Assembly (NCBI GenBank): GCA_033961575.1 | Contig: CM066732.1 | Coordinates: forward strand, 82,602,687 to 82,666,686 | Direction of reading: 5' to 3' | DNA length: 64,000 bases | Source: Aselliscus stoliczkanus | Taxonomy: Eukaryota > Chordata > Mammalia > Chiroptera > Hipposideridae | Part shown: piece after piece, positions 54,885-64,000 of the stretch | How positions within the stretch are numbered: the stretch's first letter is position 1 | Layout of the letters: every line of letters begins with the position of its first letter | Notes under the pieces: generated by a model | Databases searched by the model: none | What the model saw: only the letters and a program-made list of their open reading frames with translations | What the model was told of the DNA's origin: nothing | Program-made: the position numbers and the translations under genes

Positions 54885-55775
54885 ACTTTATTCCATAAGA
54901 CATGATTCATATTGCCCCTGACAAAGTTCTGGGACAACCATGAATTTAGGATCATTTGAAACTGAATTTCTGGTTTAAAAATTTTAAATACATTCAGGTA
55001 ATACTAATTTTGACTGTATATTTGTAAATTAGCAGACGTGTAGTTTCATTTTCTATGCTGTATCATTCTCTCTCTCAATAAAGAGGAAGCAGGTTTATTT
55101 TGTTTCACCCTTGCCCTGATAGTTTCTTAGAACTCCAGTTTCATGGATAAAATGTGCCTAATAGACTCTTTTTGGCACTAAACTTTTTTTTTTTCTGAAA
55201 GGTAATCAAATGCTAAGCTCAGTTTCATTAGATTCAGCAAGTCTACAGTGGTCCACTTAATCTATCTTAATTCCTGCGTTCTTTTAGATTGTGCCACATA
55301 ATTTCTCACATTCTGTCAGAAATTCAGTCCTTTCAAAAAATATTTTTAAGTATTTTACCCAACATTTTTACTTGTTTTCTTAAGAGAGTTGAACCAAATC
55401 ACCTAGCTTGTTAAGTATGGGTATAAACTCCTTCTCTTCTTTCTGTTCTACTGTTTAGGGTCAGAATATTTCAAGTAAGTAAGTTCCCTTTGCAAACACA
55501 TTAAAATTGCAACAATTCAAGTTTTATGAGGGATGCAGAAGTAGAATAGTAAAAACTACAATGTAAGGAGCAGTGATAACTTTTATACAGAAAGATGAGA
55601 AAATAAGCATATATGTTATTTTTTTGTTTTGATTTTTGCATCTGAAGGATATTGACCTAAACTGTGTAGAAATATTTTAGGCTAGAAAGCCTTTTTAAAA
55701 AGGATTTTAGCTTGAGGAAATAAAACTAGTTTTAGGGAATCTACTTTACTATGAAATTTATATGAGATATATACC
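54885..55775. other. Unassigned DNA
   Basis: Nothing I can name; T run at 55185-55194. Confidence 0.45.
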
Positions 55776-55779
55776 CAAC

Positions 55780-56000
55780 AAAAATAACAGCTATTATTTA
55801 CCTAGCAGACTTTGGAATACAAATAATTTAAATAGATTATTTTACATAATCTACACAACTTCTCTATAATTACGTCTCTTTCATAGATCATGAGATAGGT
55901 ACATAAATATTAAATAATTATTCAAGTCAACAGCTAATGAGTAACAGAACTGAGATTCAAATCCAGGAAATTTCATTATATAGGCCACTGGATTCTCATT
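55780..56000 (-). repeat. MIR SINE, reverse orientation
   Basis: 'aacagctattatttacctag', 'agattattttacataatcta' + 'cacaac', 'agatcatgagataggtacat', 'gtcaacagctaatgagtaac' + 'agaactgagattcaaatccagg' and 'taggccactggattctc' follow reverse MIR throughout. Confidence 0.8.
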
Positions 56001-56140
56001 CGAGACACTATGATAGTTTAAGTGTGCTCATGGTCTCCAAAACAATGTATCAGGTAACCTTTCAAAGTCTTTCCCAGTCTTATGAAAACATGAATAGATG
56101 TAGAGATACAATTCCAATTTATTAATCACTTGTATTTGAC

Positions 56141-56247
56141 TTTTTTTTTTTTTTTTGAGGGTAGTGTCACTGGCCCTCATATGCGGGACCCAAACCGGGG
56201 CCGCTGCCTCCCAAGTCAGCGCCCAATCACTGCGCCACTCAGCCGTC
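56141..56247 (-). mobile_element. tRNA-derived SINE, short form, minus strand
   Basis: T run 56141-56156, then 'gagggtagtgtcactggccc' and the reverse of the tRNA-like head 'ccactcagccgtc' in place of 'ccactcggccggccc'. Head diverged and no clear target duplication, so older than its sisters. Confidence 0.88.
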
Positions 56248-56249
56248 AC

Positions 56250-58080
56250 TCAGAGTCATATATTTTTAAGTGAGTACTAATATGGAGGTTTTATAACTCA
56301 GCCATTGTAAACCAAATTGTGATTGGACAAGAGGCTTACTCTTTTAGTTGCTGGATGTTAATTTGAAAAAAGAAAAAAAAAGAATCAAAGTTAAGACCAA
56401 TGAATAAGATATTATCTATTCTGTCCTCATAAATGCTAAATGAATTATCTCTGATTAACATTATAGTGAAGGAAATGAAATGAGGTATTAGTCATTGACC
56501 TATTTTATTAAACAGGCATTCCAAATATATCTATAATCCTCTTAAAATAAAAATTCTATCTACTTGTTTTCTACTGTAAGACTGTCTTTTGGAGTTCAGT
56601 CTATCCAATGAGGCTATGGGCTAAGTGTTATCTCAGCATTCCTGTGACAGAAGTTAACCTGAAAACCTAATGACAATCTCATGCAGCTAGACTTTCATCT
56701 CCAGCTGAGTTTAAAGACCAACCTGAATATATTCAAATAAAATTAGTTTATTTTAAAACAAAATACGTTAAAAATACTGAATATAGCCTATGAAATGACA
56801 TAACCATTACATGAAATTTGAATGATATACTTAGGATTCCCTACTCAGGGAATCAATGTCATAAATCAGAAGTATATAAGGAAAATAAAGAGCAAGCTAA
56901 CTTAGGGAAGAAGGAGATGGCCTATTTATTATGCAGCAATCTAAAACCACTGGTTAGGCAAATATAATAGGTAAGGTAAATATGACTTTCAACTTTCAAT
57001 CTGGGAGCAATTTAGCAGAAATAATTCCTCAAGCTAATCAAACTTTGAGAAAAAAAAATTGGAAAGAAATTTCGGTCTATGTCACCAGACTTTGGGGTCA
57101 CGTTCTATGTTTTACTTAGAAATGGCTTATTTTGTCCATTATTAAAAGGAAAAAAATGAGTATTTCATAGGTTTTATTTGTTTTTTTGTTTGTTTGTTTT
57201 TGGTTTGCTGCATGCCCTAGAAAGGGGAACATATTAAGAGTGGTGCATATTAACCTTCTACGTTGCCCACAGATGAAATAACAACAGGCCTGGGAATTTT
57301 ATCCCTAATGTTACCACAAGCTTAAATGAATCAAATAAGCTGCTTTAAGACACCGTGACTGGTTGATTTAAGATTCAAATGACTAAAAGAGTTCACCAAA
57401 CCTATATTCCTTGTTTTCAGAATACTTGACACAGTTATTCAAACCTATCCAAACCATTATCAAATGGCATATGACATAAAAGGTGTTTATCGCTTCCAAA
57501 TGTAGCCTACCAGAACTTTTTTTTCCCCTCGGAGCTATACAGTCTTTTAAATGGAAGTTTCTATAAAACCTATAAATGCTAGATCTTTTCTAATAAGAAG
57601 TAACGCTGTGATCTCCAGAGAACCCTCACATATCGTGACAAAACTTTGGGCCTCTGGGTTGTTCATCTAATGCTGGACAGAGACTGTATGCTTCTCTGTA
57701 TCTGTTTTCCTCTGGATAGTTCATCTTCATTCACAAAAGTGAGTTTAAAAAGAAATCTCCTTTATCAAAACAAAAGGGTAAAAAAGAGAAGCAGTCAACC
57801 CTTTCAACCTTATTAGAAAGCTACAGTGAGGGGTACTTTGAGTAAATTCAGCCCATGAGGTCTTACTGAACACCCACAAATGGCGATAAAAACTGCCCTG
57901 TGCCACTATACCCTACAACTCTTCTACAGAGCTTCCTTCCTGTTTTGTTCCCTAAGAACTCACTAAGTTGAAATGAAAATATAGGAATAACAAGACAATA
58001 TAGGATGAATTAGAGTGCCTTAATGCAATAAGCATGTATGAGGACTCACTTAATGGAAGGCACCATGTTATATGCTATGA
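56250..58080. other. Unassigned DNA
   Basis: 1.8 kb without repeat or gene I can name; T/G-rich low-complexity run at 57170-57205. Confidence 0.45.
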
Positions 58081-58084
58081 AGGA

Positions 58085-58654
58085 AAGCAAGTTAGTGTAC
58101 TACTCCCACCACATCTGTTCTAATGAAATGTCTAGTTTCTTAACCACTACTTACCTCTTCAGTCCATTAAGTCAGCTCTTGGTCTCCTTCCTAATCTAGG
58201 CATAAATGCTTTGGCCTTTCAGTTTAACTACACACTAACTCTGGTCCCTTCCATTTCTCTCTTCTTTTCTTCTCTTCCCAATTCTCCAGAGCTGCTGTTC
58301 TAACTTGATTTCAACGTTGAGGTCCACAATTACACAGCAACTTTCTTTCAGAAACTTAGTCTATCTCCAGCTTTACTAAGAAAACAGAGGTTAGTCTAAG
58401 CAGTTTTTCTTCTTCCTTATGTTTCAATCAAAAATCTCTGTAATGAAAACTATGTTTCACAGTATCAGTTTCATTTGTTGCCACATGGGCCAATGTGCTA
58501 GATCCACGCACTGTAGTCTGTGCACATCAATTTCCCCCATTCAGTCTACTTCCCAACGCTTCATTAGATATTGCCTCTTTTATGAAAAAAATAAAAGTAC
58601 ATCAATGTCATATCAATAAGCACTTGTTCCTATGACCCATGCTTACATCCATTT
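58085..58654 (+). repeat. Possible L2 upstream part
   Basis: Pyrimidine-rich text with 'cttcctaatctaggcataaa', a phrase also in the L2 at 29950-31345 ('tcctaatctaggcattactg'). It may be the 5' continuation of the L2 at 59147-59595, separated by a SINE. Weak. Confidence 0.35.
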
Positions 58655-58669
58655 TCAGTGCTCCTTTTT

Positions 58670-59132
58670 CTTTTTTTTCTTTTTTTTTTTTTTTAAAGAT
58701 TTTATTGGGGAATTGGGGAGGGGAACAGCGTTGGGGAATCGGGGAAGGGGAACAGACAAGTTGCTGGTTTTTGTTCTTCAGTCTAGTTGTGGAGAACGTC
58801 GCTTCACTGGCCCATGTTGGTATCATCATTGTGCTCTTCCCGGGTGAGGCAGATCGGTCGCTGGCCTCTGGATGTCGCTCACCGCGGCTATTGGCAGCTC
58901 ATGCTTGGCTGCCAGCCGCTCACGCTGGCTGCTGGCTGCTCACTGTAGCCTATGGCAGCCCACTGCAGCAGGGGCTGCAGCCCACACCATCCCCGGGGCT
59001 CGCACAGCCCAGCTCCAGGTGGAGCTGTTGTTAGCTGTAGAGGGCAGTGTCACTGGCCCTCATGTGGGATCCGAACTGGGGCCGCTGGCATCCCAAAACC
59101 AGCGCTTAACCAATGCGCCACTCGGCCGGCCC
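58670..59132 (-). mobile_element. tRNA-derived SINE, long composite form, minus strand
   Basis: Reverse-strand order: tRNA-like head ('gggccggccgagtggcgcat'), 'gagggccagtgacactgccc', GC-rich body with 'gctgccatag' and 'gagcagccagcagccag' type reiterations (58860-59035), then '3' end with 'ttcccc...ccaataaaatcttta' and a long A tail (T run 58672-58694). Target duplication 'tcagtgctcctttt' at 58655-58668 and 59133-59146. Carries a duplicated G-rich piece near the 3' end ('ggggaattggggaggggaac' / 'ggggaatcggggaaggggaac'). Frames of 130-137 codons over it are not genes. Confidence 0.93.
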
Positions 59133-59146
59133 TCAGTGCTCCTTTT

Positions 59147-59595
59147 CCTAATAAAAAGTATCATTCATTTCTTCCAACTCTCTTCACCATATAGTCAACT
59201 TCTGTCTCCTGCTCTATATCCAAAACTCTCTCAAGGTGCAGAGGCCACTTTTCCACTTTTGCCTTCTTCATACAGTTCCCTCTGATGTCTCCTTTTCAAT
59301 AAATGCATACTGATCTTTTGAGGTCAGCCTAAATATTATCTTCTTGGATCATTTCCCATTTAATTCCCAGAGGGATTAATCATTTCCTCATTTGTAATTC
59401 TACAATGTATTGTTCATTTTGCTGTGTTCATGCTTTAGCATTACTTGTATAAATACATTTCTTTCACTAAACTATGAAATCTTTGTGGGCAATGGCAACG
59501 TCTCTATCATCCTTCTGAACTCAATCATTTCTAGCGTAGTGCCTGACACATAAGAGGTGCTCAATGTATATTTGCTGCAGTGAACTGCTTCCATC
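59147..59595 (+). repeat. L2 3' end, plus strand
   Basis: 'attcccagagggattaatca', 'ttaaatacatttctttcac' position 'ctaaactatgaaatctttgt' + 'gggcaatggcaacgtctc', and the end 'tagtgcctgacacataagag' + 'gtgctcaatgtatatttgct' give the L2 tail (actagactgtgagctccttgagggcaggg ... gtgcctggcacatagtaggtgctcaataaat). Confidence 0.75.
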
Positions 59596-59599
59596 CCTC

Positions 59600-60305
59600 A
59601 AGAACCTTATTATCTAATATTTTTATGGGAATTTCATAGAATGAATGATATTACACAGATTTAGAGAAAGATCACCCCAGCATGATCTAAGAGAGCTAAA
59701 ATGTGCTTGAGCGGAAGAAAATTCCAAACAGATACACCAGGAAACAGCTTATATTGTTCAGAAAGAGTAGATTGAACAACAGGTCAAAAGCGAAAAGGCA
59801 TAATGCTTTCTAAACGAGCACTGAATATCTAATCCAGCTAGACCTTTGTAAAGGAATAAGATGAAGTTTGAAAACGAGGATTAAGGGTGAGTAACTTCCA
59901 TCCATCAGAAATGGATCTGGATGCAATTAAAAAAATAACTGAAATAAAAAATAAGAGAAATTTATTTCTTTCATATATACATAAAATCCAAAGATAAACA
60001 TTCCAGTGTTAACCAGTCATTCACACTTGGTGCTCCGTAACCATGCCTTCCATCTACAGGCAGTATTTTGAATTCCAACCATTCTGCATTATAATAAGCA
60101 AAAAGGAGCAGGAAATAAAAATAGTGCACATTTTCTCTCTGAAGACATATCCTGGAAATTTTAAATAACTGGTCAGAATTTAGTGCCATAGCCATACCAA
60201 CCTTCAAATGAGACAAAAGTCATTGTATTTTTTATGGGTAGCCATGTTCTTTCCACAAATCCCAAAGAGCACTTTCTGTCGTTATCTGAGATTTTAAAAG
60301 ATAAT
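59600..60305. other. Unassigned DNA
   Basis: No repeat or gene recognised; 81-codon minus-strand frame at 59971-60216 without domain. Confidence 0.45.
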
Positions 60306-60320
60306 TTGAAGCATTTTTAT

Positions 60321-60436
60321 TTATTTATTTATTTTTACAGAGGGCAGTGTCCCTGGCTGGCCCTCATATGTGGGATCTGAACTGGGGCCACTGGCGTCCC
60401 AGGCCAGCTCTTAACCACTGTGCCACTTGGCTGGCC
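60321..60436 (-). mobile_element. tRNA-derived SINE, short form, minus strand
   Basis: 'agagggcagtgtccctggct', reverse B-box 'gggatctgaactgggg' and reversed head 'ccacttggctggccc'. Tail on the left is TTTA-patterned. Target duplication 13 bp, 'gaagcatttttat' (60308-60320) and 'gaggcattttcat' (60439-60451), 11 matches. Confidence 0.9.
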
Positions 60437-60454
60437 CAGAGGCATTTTCATAAT

Positions 60455-62790
60455 GGTGAGAATAATACAGGTGAACTCAGAAAATATAGATATTTTCATA
60501 AGTTGAAATTTTTAGGAACTCAATAAATTCATATTGGTTTGTGACTTTAATGTTTCAGAGAGAAACAAATTAAGCACTCAGTTTCCATTTGCCTAGTAAT
60601 TGTTCATCACAGCTACTTTTCCATTTAAAAATAAAAGAGTTCATTAAAATATTCAGCTAAAAGGAACAGGGAAATCTGCCAAATGTATTTCTTATCTCTG
60701 TGAGTATGTAACAGTTTTCTTCCTCCCTGCCCCCAGTTCCATGTTAATGGTCATTTCAGCAAATGACACTAGAATGCACACATTTAAACATAAAGAAAGG
60801 CTGACTCCATACTTATGTTTGCTGACTGATTTGGTTTTGTTGAACATAAATAAGCAAAATAATTTCCTTCAAAATAGCTACCAGGGATCATCCCTCATTA
60901 ATCTCTGCAAGGATTTTCTTGTCTACATCATAAACCCAGCAGCAGGAGGTTCTAACACAAAGCTCACAAACCTTCCGAGTTAGCCCTGGAATGAATTCCA
61001 TTCCTCTTCATGCTCTGATCATAAATTAGTAAATATTCTGTCATGATACTGTTTCTTTAATTTTTAAATACGACCTACCCTTTAGTCCTAAATATGAAAA
61101 TAAGAAACAGTGCTTTAAGTATTATATATGTATACTTCGTACAATTCAAAATATCAAATAACTAAAGGACAAAAGGAACTAGTTATTACAGAGCATTAAG
61201 CTGCATTTTTGATTGGTATATTCTCTTTATACAGAATTCTAATCATGGATAAATGCAGGTATACTGTTACCAATGATGAAATAATAAAGCATATTGACAA
61301 CATGTTTAAAAAGGTTAATTAGCTAGCTTCAGACACATTTTACACTACCTATGAAGAACTAAAAATAAATGTATAAGCAAGCTAAATAAATAAATAAAAG
61401 CATGTACTACCAAAGCTGAGATAACAAAAAAAAAGAATTTGAAAGAAAATGTTATTAACCCAAAGAACTGTACTGAGAAAAGCTCATACTTATGAAGTTA
61501 AGGAACCTCAATAACATAAAAGAAGTTAGGAATATTCATGTTCTCTTTTCATGTTATATATCCTCTTAATATGTTCTTGGTGTTTTATATAACTTGGTAT
61601 TTTATACTACTCAGCTATTCCTCTTGTACTATGAAGGAGAAATTTTATGATGTGACCAGATCATGTTTGCAAATCCCTTGGATTTATATTTTGCATCCAT
61701 TTAAAGACAAAAACTTCCAAAAGGAACAAGAAGAAAGTATGGTGGACATGGACACTTTAATCCTCATATGCATTAACCTAGACATAAATCACCTAGGAAA
61801 GAAACAAGAAGATTCCAAGAAGGGCATTTTGGAGTTTATGCTTTTTCATGGACCTCTGTCCAGAGTATGAAAGAACAAATCAGTGCATGAGAAGATCTTA
61901 GAATAGGGAAGAGTTATCAAGTAGAGCCTGTTGCACACTAGAAACACCCAGAAACTGTGTTCATCACTACGCCCTTCAACTCTAGAGCAGAGACGAAAAT
62001 CCCAGCAGCTCCCAGGTGTCAGTGACCTGATCCAAGGAAACAACCACACACTGTGCTTGTGGAGGGACACTGAATTTACAGAGCTTTCTTCTCAATCAAG
62101 GATGATTAAGGAGAAGAATTTGCAATTAGGGATGTATAAAAATACTGCAGAACAAAAGCAAGAAACACTAGATGCATCTGAGGGAGAATATAATACAGTA
62201 ATTGGTCAACTGTAGAAACCAAATGAAAAAATATGTCTGTTATATTAAATATACGTATGACAATTCAGTAGTCTACATGGGCAAATCCAGCGACCTCAGT
62301 ATTACAGGTACCAGTATAGTTACATCAAGATTTCCAAAGGCAAGAGAGGGCAGTAAGACTGGGAAAATGGCCAATATAGGCTATGTCCTGATAGACAGAC
62401 ATTAATCAGCACCACCTAAACATTGTCAAGCATGAGTACTGGCTCACTGCTACCAGATTTCTGATTTTGAAAATCTGAGGATTTCTTAGAATTCTTCCCT
62501 CCTTCTCTTCCTTTCTTCTTCTATGAAAGGAGCAGAGTAGAGGCTCTCAGCACTGGTAGATATCCAGCAAAGTTAAATGCAATGGCATCACACAGAGAAA
62601 GAGGAATTTAAGTTTAAGTTCAATTCTCACTCAGAATTCAGATAAATCTATCACTTGTCCTCCTTTTGGCTTCTAGAATGCACACAATGAGACTTATATC
62701 CCTCCACACAGATACTAAATGTTCTTTGAGACGTGTAACCAAAAATAAAAAAGAGAGATAAAAATTAAAATAATAATCACAAAGATTTCT
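60455..62790. other. Unassigned DNA, 2.3 kb
   Basis: No repeat family I can name with confidence. Adjacent frames at 61538-61870 (110 codons, plus), 61931-62215 (94 codons, plus) and 62202-62405 (67 codons, plus) lie close together but in different frames, share no recognisable domain, and the spacing lacks clear acceptor/donor pairs; they may belong to a degraded LINE-1 that continues into 62800-64000. Confidence 0.45.
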
Positions 62791-62799
62791 CAATGAATG

Positions 62800-64000
62800 A
62801 GCCTGGCCAGGTTACCCCACAGTGTAGGAGAGCACCGGTAAACTCTGACCTTGTATGCGGAGATTTCAATTGGCATCCAGAAAAAGTTCTAAAATAAAAG
62901 ACAGAGACCATGCAAACATATAAACAAACAAACAAACAACAACAACAAAAAAACAGGAGTAAAGAGATTATGCATCAAAATTACCCTCATAATTAAAAAC
63001 ATTCTTATCAATATTGTCAGAAGGATAGGAACAAATATTGCATCCATTTTATAAAAAGGATTCTATAAAAAGATCATTAAAAACAGAAAATATACTTTGG
63101 AAACTGGAAATATGATAGAAGAAATGTAAAACTTAGATGGGTTGGATTATGAGGTTGAAAGAATTTTGCAAAAACAAGAACAAAAAGACAGAGATAATAA
63201 ATAAGAGAGAAAATACAAAAAAAAATAGTTGATCAGCACAGGAGGTCTAAGCTAAAAAGTTATGAATTTCCAAAATATAGAATATCTTAAAAGATGAGAA
63301 AAATCATCAAGGAAGCAATTTTTTTTAAATGCTTCAAAATAGAAGAACATAAGTTTGTAAACAGAAATGATTCACTGAATGGATGCCCAAAACCATGATA
63401 AAAATAACTCATAATAAGGATATCTCCATATATTTCAAAATTTAGGAGCAAAGAGCTAATCCAAAAAGCTTTAAAAATAAAAAGAAAATAAAAATAGGCT
63501 TCATGCAAAAGACTAAAAGAATGATGTTATTAAGACTTCTCAACAGAAATTCTGCCCTCCAGCTTAGCAGAGCAATTATTTCCAACCTAGAATCTTGACG
63601 TAAACAAATTATCAGTGAGTAGCTGAATACAGTATGAGAAATGCAAGAGCTTGAAAATATTGCCTCCATCGTAAGGAAGATAGTCAATGATATTATAACA
63701 GGTATATAAGATGTCAGAGGGGTAGCAGCTTGAAGGGGGGGGATTATCGCTTTGTGAGGGGTGTAAATGTGTATTATGTTGCTTTGTATACCTGAAACAA
63801 ATAAAAAAGGAAAAGGAAAAAATATTCTCATTCTACATAAATAAGGAAAAATATTTATTGCCTCCAATACATGGTTACTTAGAAACCACTGAAGAATGTT
63901 CTCCACAAAAATAAAGGAATAAACAACAGAAAGATATAGAATGCAGCAAACAAAGTGTCTTTATCAAAAGAGAACTCTAGTATCACAACCATGCAGCACA
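62800..64000 (+). repeat. Old LINE-1/HAL1 ORF1 C-terminal region, runs off the window
   Basis: 'gacttctcaacagaaattct' + 'gccctccagc', 'tttccaacctagaatcttga' and, after the insert at 63669-63856, 'gaatgttctccacaaaaata' + 'aaggaataaac' correspond to the ORF1 C-terminal end of old L1/HAL1 (gacttctcaacagcaacactgg, tttccaacctagaattctatacc, gatgtgctccaccaaaacgagggagtaaac). No frame is intact. The 154-codon minus-strand frame (63442-63906) is antisense to it and crosses the insert. Confidence 0.65.
63669..63856 (+). mobile_element. 5'-truncated LINE 3' end, 188 bp
   Basis: Contains a G run ('gaaggggggggattatcgct') and 'ttgctttgtatacctgaaac' + 'aaataaaaaagg'. Homologous to the 3' half of the insert at 5284-5568. 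Target duplication 'attgcctcca' at 63659-63668 and 63857-63866, splitting the LINE-1 ORF1 region. Confidence 0.75.

Noticed and set aside
58639..59285. Overlapping plus-strand frames of 131 and 137 codons
   Set aside because: They are readings through the long SINE (antisense) and its flanks; alanine/serine/cysteine repeats mirror the SINE's gctgcc phrases.
61538..62405. Cluster of three plus-strand frames that could be a short gene
   Set aside because: Frames differ, gaps have no clear intron boundaries and the products contain no recognisable domain; the area borders a degraded LINE-1.
63442..63906. 154-codon minus-strand open frame
   Set aside because: It is antisense to an old LINE-1 ORF1 region and runs across a later LINE insertion with its target duplications, so it cannot be an ancestral gene.

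Overview
This window is AT-rich, CpG-poor, repeat-dense nuclear DNA of a placental mammal, with no protein-coding gene that I can support. Eutherian-wide fossils (MIR, L2, MER2, MER5A, old L1, a MaLR-type LTR) prove the mammalian origin. The younger layer points to a bat. It includes tRNA-headed SINEs whose head begins GGCCGGCCGAGTGG, whose long forms end CCCCAATAAAATCTTT; short hAT elements with CAGGGGTCGGCAAAC ends; and mariner-type MITEs. By recollection of similar SINE tails a rhinolophoid (yinpterochiropteran) bat is my best guess, but the species is not provable from sequence alone. No splice-bounded open exon series, functional tRNA gene, rRNA, CRISPR array or bacterial gene is visible. 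All ORFs of 60-160 codons are chance ORFs or lie across repeats, often antisense.

Layout. 1-4.1 kb: unassigned DNA, two MIRs and an old minus-strand L1. 4.1-6.8 kb: a minus-strand half-LINE (HAL1-like: LINE-1 5' region, ORF1, the start of ORF2, then directly the 3' end), itself hit by a SINE and by a LINE 3' fragment. 7-15.5 kb: L2 and MIR fossils in otherwise unassigned DNA. 15.5-18 kb: an LTR split by a hAT MITE, a 50-bp alternating purine-pyrimidine tract and a TA-flanked inverted-repeat element. 18-27 kb: MIR/L2, a degraded LINE-1 ORF1/3' region carrying two SINEs. 27.35-27.77 kb: a class I ERV-type LTR with CCAAT boxes, octamer and polyadenylation signal. 28-36 kb: SINE, a 1.4-kb L2, an L1 ORF2 scrap, a MIR split by a MITE. 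36.9-41 kb: a rearranged hAT composite and a near full-length plus-strand HAL1-like copy sharing the same internal ORF2 deletion as the 4-7 kb copy. 41-49 kb: SINE, tetranucleotide STR, L2, L1 carrying a 79-bp mariner MITE, MER5A, MER2 and an L1 3' fragment with a 17-bp target duplication. 49-64 kb: largely unassigned DNA with MIRs, two long SINEs, three short or ordinary repeats and a LINE-1 ORF1-type region running off the right edge.

How the parts relate: nothing here forms an operon or pathway. The informative structure is the order of insertions: MIR/L2/L1/MaLR oldest, then MER2/MER5A, then HAL1-like copies, hAT and mariner MITEs, and last the SINEs with clear target-site duplications. 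I found no convincing undescribed functional system; the best leads are the shared HAL1-like deletion junction, the inverted hAT composite and the long composite SINE. Repeat family names are from memory of consensus sequences and were not searched.
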